Positions 41,470 to 45,936 of a stretch of 45,936 nt of DNA are shown piece after piece. Origin of the DNA: Oscillospiraceae bacterium (GTDB taxonomy: Bacteria > Bacillota > Clostridia > Oscillospirales > Oscillospiraceae); the NCBI GenBank assembly GCA_015067945.1, contig SVLM01000014.1:1-45936 (forward strand). Reading direction: 5' to 3'. Numbering within the stretch: position 1 is the stretch's first letter; each line of letters begins with the position of its first letter. The position numbers and the translations under genes are program-made. The notes below the pieces were generated by a model. That model was not told the origin of the DNA, did no database searches, and saw only the letters and a program-made list of their open reading frames with translations.

Positions 41470-41491
41470 CTTTTTATGGTCATAGGGTGTT
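41458..41491. terminator. Terminator of the TetR operon
   Basis: AACACCCTATGAC pairs with GTCATAGGGTGTT around TTTTTATG; the stem begins at the stop codon of the last gene. The T-run is short, so strength is uncertain. Confidence 0.7.
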
Positions 41492-41559
41492 AATATTATT
41501 GGTCAAGGTGCTTCATTGTGGGGACCTCTGGCACTGATGTAACAAAGCTCTTTGCAGTT

Positions 41560-41778
41560 CTACAAAAGCCTACATATTACATACCCTTTCAGCCTTTGAT
41601 ACCTTGATTTGATACTGCACTCATTGCTGTGTGCGAGAATTGAATCGATCTGCGAAACCAAATTCTTGCATATGCCATTGCTGACAGCGGTAGGGATTTT
41701 ACCTGCTGCCTGGGCATCCATAATCTCAGCAATCTCTGGAGGAGGCGGTATACCTTTTTCGTTGGGAACATCAGACAT
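41560..41778 (-). CDS. Small hypothetical protein (72 aa)
   Basis: A 72-aa protein starting MSDVPNEKGIPPPPEIAEIMDA with an excellent AAAGGAGG site. It has a Pro-rich N-terminus and no recognised domain; the second half (KNLVSQIDSILAHSNEC...) looks different from the first and could be out of context. The 23-bp tandem repeats upstream suggest regulated expression. It may be an accessory gene of the former mobile element. Confidence 0.5.
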   Translation of the reverse strand: MSDVPNEKGIPPPPEIAEIMDAQAAGKIPTAVSNGICKNLVSQIDSILAHSNECSIKSRYQRLKGYVICRLL

Positions 41779-41883
41779 GAGCTTTCCCTCCTTTCTGTAA
41801 TTTTTTATTTTTACGTAGTGCAGGGACAACGCACTGCGAAAAAATCTCTGTACGAAAATTTTGCGCGGTCACTTTGAAATGAC

Positions 41884-41953
41884 AGTCATATATCATATCG
41901 AAAAGAATGTCATATTCATTTCGAAGCGATAGTCATTTGTCATATCGAAAAGA
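41884..41953. repeat. Three tandem 23-bp repeats (iteron-like)
   Basis: Units at 41884-41906, 41908-41930 and 41931-41953. Units 1 and 3 (both ending TCATATCGAAAAGA) differ at 2 of 23 positions; unit 2 is diverged (TCATTTCGAAGCG). Spacing is about two helical turns. They lie upstream of the leftward 72-aa gene and may bind a regulator, replication or relaxase-associated protein. Confidence 0.75.
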
Positions 41954-41993
41954 GAGTTTTGGGTGGCAATATTCGATTGGGGACAAAGGTTAG

Positions 41994-42580
41994 TAATTGG
42001 CTTCATCTGAGATTTTGAAAAGATCATCACCTCAAACTTGCCGAGCGTATCCCCTTGCATTCAAGAGGGCAGATTTACGATGGTCAATCGCAGCTCTGCA
42101 ACGTTGCACCGAGTGCCGGTGATCCGGTTCAGGTACGAAGGACCTGATTAGCAGGAATTTTCATTCTGCAAAACAACGATAAAATCCCGGAAACAATTCG
42201 CTGCACGAAATTCCCATAAAGGAGACGGTCGCACTACCGTCTGAGCAGTATTAATTAACGACGGAACTCTCAAACGTCGTGGGCATCTCATTCATTTTCG
42301 TCAGGAAAACTCACCGTCCACCGATTACGGATTTTGGCAGTCAGATCACCGTGATCTGTAACGGCTCTGTCAACCGTCCATTTTTCGTTCACAACAGAAT
42401 AGGGTTTTTCTGCTGTATATCGCACCATCTCCAACACCGTTGGACTGCAGCACGAATTGTGTTACTGTGACCGGTTCCTTTAGGTCACATTGTTTCGCGT
42501 TTCCCGGTTTCATACGCTTTCATTTGAACTCCTCATAAATTAAAATTTTGGTGTAGTCAGTATAGCATAGTCACCCATCC
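41994..42580 (-). other. Repeat- and hairpin-rich region with degenerate short reading frames
   Basis: About 590 nt without an intact recognised gene. It holds inverted repeats: AGACGGT/ACCGTCT at 42223-42242, ACGACG/CGTCGT around 42261-42280, CAGATCAC/GTGATCTG at 42342-42358, GTGACC/GGTCAC at 42467-42488. On the minus strand three overlapping frames occur: 12 codons from 42523 with a GGAG site, 47 codons at 42370-42513 and 46 codons at 42288-42428. The last two have protein-like composition but lie in different frames, as expected for a frameshifted remnant. It could include an origin of transfer. Confidence 0.4.
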
Positions 42581-42629
42581 TAACGCAGTAGGTTTTGGCA
42601 AAGAGGGATCTGACAGGTCACACAACTTT

Positions 42630-42866
42630 TTAACTCTCTTTTTTCGTGAATAATTCTGGCGGCTCTACCTTTAAAACCTCGACAATATCAAAGAGCGTAT
42701 TTAGAGACGGATCAATCTTTCCACTCAGCATACGGGTTATGCACCTTTCATTTTCCTCAATTCTCATACTCAATGCCCGTGCGGTCAGATTCTTTTCTCG
42801 CATAATACGGATAATATTATCCTCCAAAATTTTTCTTTTTTTCTCGTAATTACTTCTGTTTTCCAT
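42630..42866 (-). CDS. XRE-family helix-turn-helix regulator, small
   Basis: A 78-aa DNA-binding protein of the Cro/C1 type, without effector domain. The helix-turn-helix is at about residues 24-55 (NLTARALSMRIEENERCITRMLSG), followed by DPSLNTLFDIVEVLKV. The ATG at 42866 follows AGGAAAG by 8 nt. Small regulators like this are often found in mobile elements. Confidence 0.85.
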   Translation of the reverse strand: MENRSNYEKKRKILEDNIIRIMREKNLTARALSMRIEENERCITRMLSGKIDPSLNTLFDIVEVLKVEPPELFTKKES

Positions 42867-43076
42867 GTTCAAAACTTTCCTGATAACGTTTTACAGCCAA
42901 AATCCACGGTAAAAGCCATTTTTTCGACTGATTTGTTATAAGGTATGTGATTTTTTGGTCGCGTTTCAAGAAAACAATACGGGAAAAGAAAAAATAGCTA
43001 TTCTGTTGCTTGTTTAGAAAATAGTCGTTTTTTCAAAAAGTCACGGTCAGAACATTTACCCGTTACACAACGAAAA
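42867..43076. other. Intergenic region between the XRE regulator and the pilus operon end
   Basis: About 210 nt, AT-rich, between the start of the leftward regulator and the terminator of the pilus operon. No gene and no convincing promoter seen, although one for the regulator must lie here if it is independently transcribed. Confidence 0.5.
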
Positions 43077-43106
43077 AGCACGTCTGACATTACTGCCGGA
43101 CGTGCT
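43077..43106 (-). terminator. Terminator of the pilus operon
   Basis: AGCACGTC / GACGTGCT with a 14-nt loop and, on the minus strand, five T, about 40 nt past the last stop codon. Confidence 0.75.
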
Positions 43107-43144
43107 GTGCTATATTGTGTTATGAATTTTAAAAAAAGGAGGAA

Positions 43145-43732
43145 TTAGCTATACATAAAACTACACCTCACCGCAACATATTCCATAGAATAAGTGTCGC
43201 GGCAAAAGAGCGTTAAGTCATAATCCCCGTTAACAAGCCAGTTGCTCTTAGCACTTTTGGATCGGTCGACCCGGCTAACAGTATAGGAAAACTGTGTTCC
43301 TGTCATATCCGTTACGATGATAACGGTTCCGTTATCGATTTTGTCGCAGAAGGAAAATTGATGAGAGTTGTCCGTGCCGCCAATGACTAACGAGTGATCA
43401 TAGCAGCTACCGTAAAATCGGGCCGGTGAAATATAAAGTTTTTGACTGTTCCACGCATCCGCCACCGGCAATGTAAGATTTAACGAGGGAATTTCTATCA
43501 ACGCTACATAGTCTACATCATTGATCTCCAAAACCGGCATGTTAGGATTGGGATATAGCCCGGGTACACCTACTGTCCTTTCAGGTAATATTTCGTTCAT
43601 TCTCGTTACCACTTTTCGATTTTCATTAGCGCCGATATGTGTGCGAATCTGAAGGCCAACAATTAGAGAAAAACTAATGACTACCAAAGAGATTCCCAAA
43701 ACAAGAACGATTGGAAATTTTCTTTTTTTCAT
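43145..43732 (-). CDS. Sortase homologue with altered catalytic His position
   Basis: A 195-aa protein with an N-terminal TM anchor (residues about 7-28) and a sortase-like domain. The catalytic Cys/Arg pair is recognisable as LTLFCRDTYSMEYVAVRC (normally TLxTC...R). The usual GH dipeptide before the middle strand is SLVIGGTDNSHQFSF: the His position is Thr, with a His four residues later. It may use that His, or be non-catalytic. The start overlaps the previous gene by ATGA, and the AAGGAGG is only 1 nt away, so translation depends on coupling. Last in a four-gene pilus operon. Confidence 0.7.
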   Translation of the reverse strand: MKKRKFPIVLVLGISLVVISFSLIVGLQIRTHIGANENRKVVTRMNEILPERTVGVPGLYPNPNMPVLEINDVDYVALIEIPSLNLTLPVADAWNSQKLYISPARFYGSCYDHSLVIGGTDNSHQFSFCDKIDNGTVIIVTDMTGTQFSYTVSRVDRSKSAKSNWLVNGDYDLTLFCRDTYSMEYVAVRCSFMYS

Positions 43733-44658
43733 ACCTCCTTATGCCTCCTGATATATATACCAAGAATAATCAGCATAATGCCGGATATACACATCAGCAT
43801 AATATACAGCGTTATATTTGAGGTATCTCCGGTCTGCGGGCTGTCCGGGATTTCTTGAATGGATTTATGTGTGTTAATAATTGAGAAGGTTCCATTATTT
43901 TTCTGTACGGTTACGTTATATTCTTCCGGAACAGACCGTTCTACCACAGCCCAATTACTTTGTTCTTCATCAGATACATACCAAACATAAGACCAATTGT
44001 TACTTGCACCCAGAATCTGCGTTTCCCACAATTCACCGTCTTTGTAAATATCTACTGTTATTTCCTCGGGTCGATCAGTCTGTTTTCCTGCATCTTGCCA
44101 AAGCTTTGTGACTCTGTATTCGGTTTTGGGAACATAATCCACACACTTGGGCTTTGCTTCAACATCATAGTCAAAAGAGCCATCTGGCTGAGGGATAGGA
44201 AGGTAAACCATAAATTGGTTAAATACATAGGTGCCGCTGTTGTTTTCTGCGACCACCTCGCTGACGAGGTATAAGCCTGTTTCCAAATGTTCAAAGACTA
44301 CCGTTCCGGCATCGTTTGTCGTTGCCTCCCGGTAGGGCATAAGCTGATTGGCAACAATATACGAACTCAGTGTAACAGCGGTGTTTTTCCACTGCTCTTG
44401 CATAGTGATATCGTGAATGTTGATCGGGTAGGAGGAGAACGGCTCTATCAGTTCAAATGTACCGTCGGAAAACGCTTCGGCGACACGGTAGATACTGATT
44501 GGAAGATCTGAAAACATCTGATCTTCTTTTTGGTAATGTAGCGTCAAGCTTGCGTCTGCTGAAGGATCCAAAGGGGTTGCCGCTTGTATATATATTGGGC
44601 AAAACACTGCCATACAAAAGATAACCCAGCATAAAAATAGTGTAATCTGTTTTCTCAT
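43729..44658 (-). CDS. Cell-wall-anchored Cna-B/SpaA-type pilus protein
   Basis: A 309-aa surface protein: signal peptide (about 1-26, ending near IQAATP), SpaA-like domain(s), a Cna-B domain (about 170-255: YRVTKLWQDAGKQTDRPEEITV, NNWSYVWYV, YNVTVQKNNGTFSIINTH), then a sorting signal with SPQTG (DSPQTGDTS), hydrophobic segment and basic tail RRHKEV. The motif is an LPXTG variant with Ser for Leu. It probably forms a minor or tip pilin substrate of the adjacent sortase. Start and stop overlap neighbours by 4 nt. Confidence 0.9.
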   Translation of the reverse strand: MRKQITLFLCWVIFCMAVFCPIYIQAATPLDPSADASLTLHYQKEDQMFSDLPISIYRVAEAFSDGTFELIEPFSSYPINIHDITMQEQWKNTAVTLSSYIVANQLMPYREATTNDAGTVVFEHLETGLYLVSEVVAENNSGTYVFNQFMVYLPIPQPDGSFDYDVEAKPKCVDYVPKTEYRVTKLWQDAGKQTDRPEEITVDIYKDGELWETQILGASNNWSYVWYVSDEEQSNWAVVERSVPEEYNVTVQKNNGTFSIINTHKSIQEIPDSPQTGDTSNITLYIMLMCISGIMLIILGIYIRRHKEV

Positions 44659-45488
44659 AACTTTTCTTCCCCCAAGGTCTCTTTCTTCACGGGTGCAAAC
44701 ATAACATAAATTAGCAACACAAAAATGATTGGAAGTGCAACGATAGGCATAACAATCAACGGTTCAACGCGATATGCCTCGTTGGCAATATATAGGTTTC
44801 TGGTCTGTGTTGCATCAACCTGGTGCCCGCGCACTAAAAGACGTTGTGTATTGATACCGTAAGGCGTACAGGTTAACAGTGTACAGTAATCCTTACCATC
44901 CTGTATTTGAATCAAACTGGAGTCGTCGGGTTCGACGATACGTATTTGATCTACTTCGTAAGTAATGGTGCGGTCTAGGATCGTAAAGTAAAAGGTATCG
45001 CCAACTTCCATTCTGTCCAGGTGCGTAAACAAAACCGCTGTGGGCAGGCCGCGATGCGCCGAGACAACGCAGTGAGTGCTTTCACCGCCCACTGGCAGGC
45101 TGGTCCCTTGCAAATGACCTACAGCAACGCTGAGCACGCCGTCAGAAGTGCCATGATAAACAGGCAACTCCTGGCTTATCTTCGGAATGGTAATATATCC
45201 CATCATCCCGGTACCACCAATATTGAGAATACTGTTGTAATCAGGCAAACGATTGTGTTCTATCAGCGGTTCGTCAAGCTCGGATAGCTTTTTATTATAG
45301 TCCTCTGCTTCAGCAAAAATGGCTGTGTAGTCTTCGGGCTTATATTGCGATAACATGGACTCATAGTCCACAATGGCCTCACTTTGTGTTTTGGAGTTCC
45401 AGTAACTACTGATGGAAGGATATAACAGCACGGACAGGCCTATGAAAAAAGAAACAAGTAAAATAATCGTTGATTTTTTACTTCTCAT
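44655..45488 (-). CDS. Class C sortase (pilin polymerase)
   Basis: A 277-aa transpeptidase that joins pilin subunits through an isopeptide bond. TM segments at both ends (about 7-25 and 244-262), the latter typical of class C. The lid motif region (DEPL near residue 75), SAHRGLPTAVLFTHLD with the catalytic His, TLLTCTPYGINTQRLLVRG with catalytic Cys and Arg. Good GGGAGGGG site. It follows the major pilin and overlaps the next gene by ATGA. Confidence 0.95.
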   Translation of the reverse strand: MRSKKSTIILLVSFFIGLSVLLYPSISSYWNSKTQSEAIVDYESMLSQYKPEDYTAIFAEAEDYNKKLSELDEPLIEHNRLPDYNSILNIGGTGMMGYITIPKISQELPVYHGTSDGVLSVAVGHLQGTSLPVGGESTHCVVSAHRGLPTAVLFTHLDRMEVGDTFYFTILDRTITYEVDQIRIVEPDDSSLIQIQDGKDYCTLLTCTPYGINTQRLLVRGHQVDATQTRNLYIANEAYRVEPLIVMPIVALPIIFVLLIYVMFAPVKKETLGEEKL

Positions 45489-45515
45489 AAGCCCCTCCCT
45501 AATGTTATGGATTAC

Positions 45516-45542
45516 CCCGACAGGGGCAAAGCCCCTGTCGGG
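45516..45542 (-). promoter_or_regulatory. Stem-loop between major pilin and sortase genes
   Basis: CCCGACAGGGGC / GCCCCTGTCGGG, 3-nt loop, without a T-run on the minus strand. It is likely an mRNA stabilising or partial termination element that keeps pilin more abundant than sortase. Confidence 0.65.
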
Positions 45543-45571
45543 ATTGAATTATGCAATCAGAATGTTTGCGA

Positions 45572-45936
45572 TTAATCCTTGATCATAGACATTCTCTTCT
45601 TGGTAACCAGCAGAATACCGGCACCCAGAACTACGATTGTACCAAAGGTGATGAACAGGACAGTACCCATACCGCCGGTCTCAGGCAGCATGGAACCGGT
45701 CTTGTTGACCACGTGAACACCGGAACCGGTGGAGTAGATCTCACCGTTAAAGGTAGCATCCAGGTTGCCGTCAGAGATGATGAATCTCTGGCGTGCGCTC
45801 AGTTTATTATAACCGTCGGGAGCTTCCGTCTCTTCCAGATAGTAGGTGCCATTGTCAAAGCCAACTACGCGGACCTTGCCGTCCTTGACTACGATAGCAA
45901 CGCCGGTCTCGTCAGCTCTTGCACGGCGGTAGGTAA
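45572..45936 (-). CDS. Major pilin, C-terminal part (SpaA/FimA-type, LPETG)
   Basis: The gene enters from the right edge; its start is outside the window. About 120 residues are seen: a domain end with the E-box YYLEETEAPDGYN that supports intramolecular isopeptide bond formation, the sorting signal LPETGG, a hydrophobic segment (TVLFITFGTIVVLGAGILLV) and a basic tail KKRMSMIKD. The adjacent class C sortase fits its polymerisation. It probably is the pilus backbone. Confidence 0.92.
   Translation of the reverse strand, partial: TYRRARADETGVAIVVKDGKVRVVGFDNGTYYLEETEAPDGYNKLSARQRFIISDGNLDATFNGEIYSTGSGVHVVNKTGSMLPETGGMGTVLFITFGTIVVLGAGILLVTKKRMSMIKD

Noticed and set aside
41884..41953. CRISPR array
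   Set aside because: Three contiguous 23-bp units without spacers and no cas genes; it is a tandem repeat.

Overview
The window looks like chromosome from an anaerobic, mid-GC gut Clostridia, most likely Oscillospiraceae/Ruminococcaceae. This is inferred from the Firmicutes-type rpoB-rpoC-L7Ae-rpsL-rpsG order, strong AAGGAGG ribosome binding sites, a stand-alone [FeFe]-hydrogenase with a TSCCPAW motif, a type III glutamine synthetase, a type Ic aspartate aminotransferase and a sortase pilus locus. No oxygen-respiration genes are visible. The assignment comes from gene content only.

Layout. 1-10.2 kb: the RNA polymerase/str operon on the minus strand (rpoB, rpoC, an L7Ae-type protein, rpsL, start of rpsG), interrupted between rpoC and L7Ae by an AT-rich plus-strand cassette (promoter, two small ORFs, a lipoprotein). 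10.2-15.0 kb: a noncoding interval with a candidate small RNA facing the rpoB promoter, then a diverged phosphoribosyltransferase behind an attenuator-like leader, a NUDIX hydrolase, the hydrogenase, a YwaF-like membrane protein and a YwlG-family protein, mostly single-gene units with recognisable promoters and terminators. 15.1-15.4 kb: tRNA-Leu(CAA) preceded by an internally deleted copy of itself. 15.5-25.0 kb: GH2 glycosidase, GtrA-like protein, aminotransferase, glnN, an AT-rich XRE regulator plus small membrane protein, dut, a PAP2 phosphatase and thioredoxin, with two copies of a dispersed palindromic repeat.

25.1-34.4 kb: an eight-gene minus-strand operon (ktrB-like, ktrA-like, SpoU-type RNA methyltransferase, dprA, topA, trmFO, plsX, rnc) with 4-8 nt overlaps at three junctions and one clear promoter upstream. 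34.5-37.3 kb: a NifX-like protein with a His/Cys tail, two half-size chromate transporters and a GT4 glycosyltransferase. 37.4-39.7 kb: LemA with an unrecognised membrane-anchored partner.

39.7-45.9 kb is more AT-rich and accessory: a TetR-regulated small-membrane-protein operon, a noncoding stretch with three 23-bp tandem repeats, several inverted repeats and degenerate short reading frames (possible remnant of a conjugative element), an XRE regulator, and a pilus operon read right to left: major pilin (LPETG, cut by the window edge), class C sortase, a Cna-B/SPQTG surface protein, and a terminal sortase homologue whose usual catalytic His position is not His.

The points most worth following are the candidate small RNA opposite rpoB, the phosphoribosyltransferase leader, the cassette inside the rpo/str operon, the repeat-rich remnant at 41.5-42.6 kb and the unusual second sortase. 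I did not find a clearly new multi-gene defence or metabolic system.
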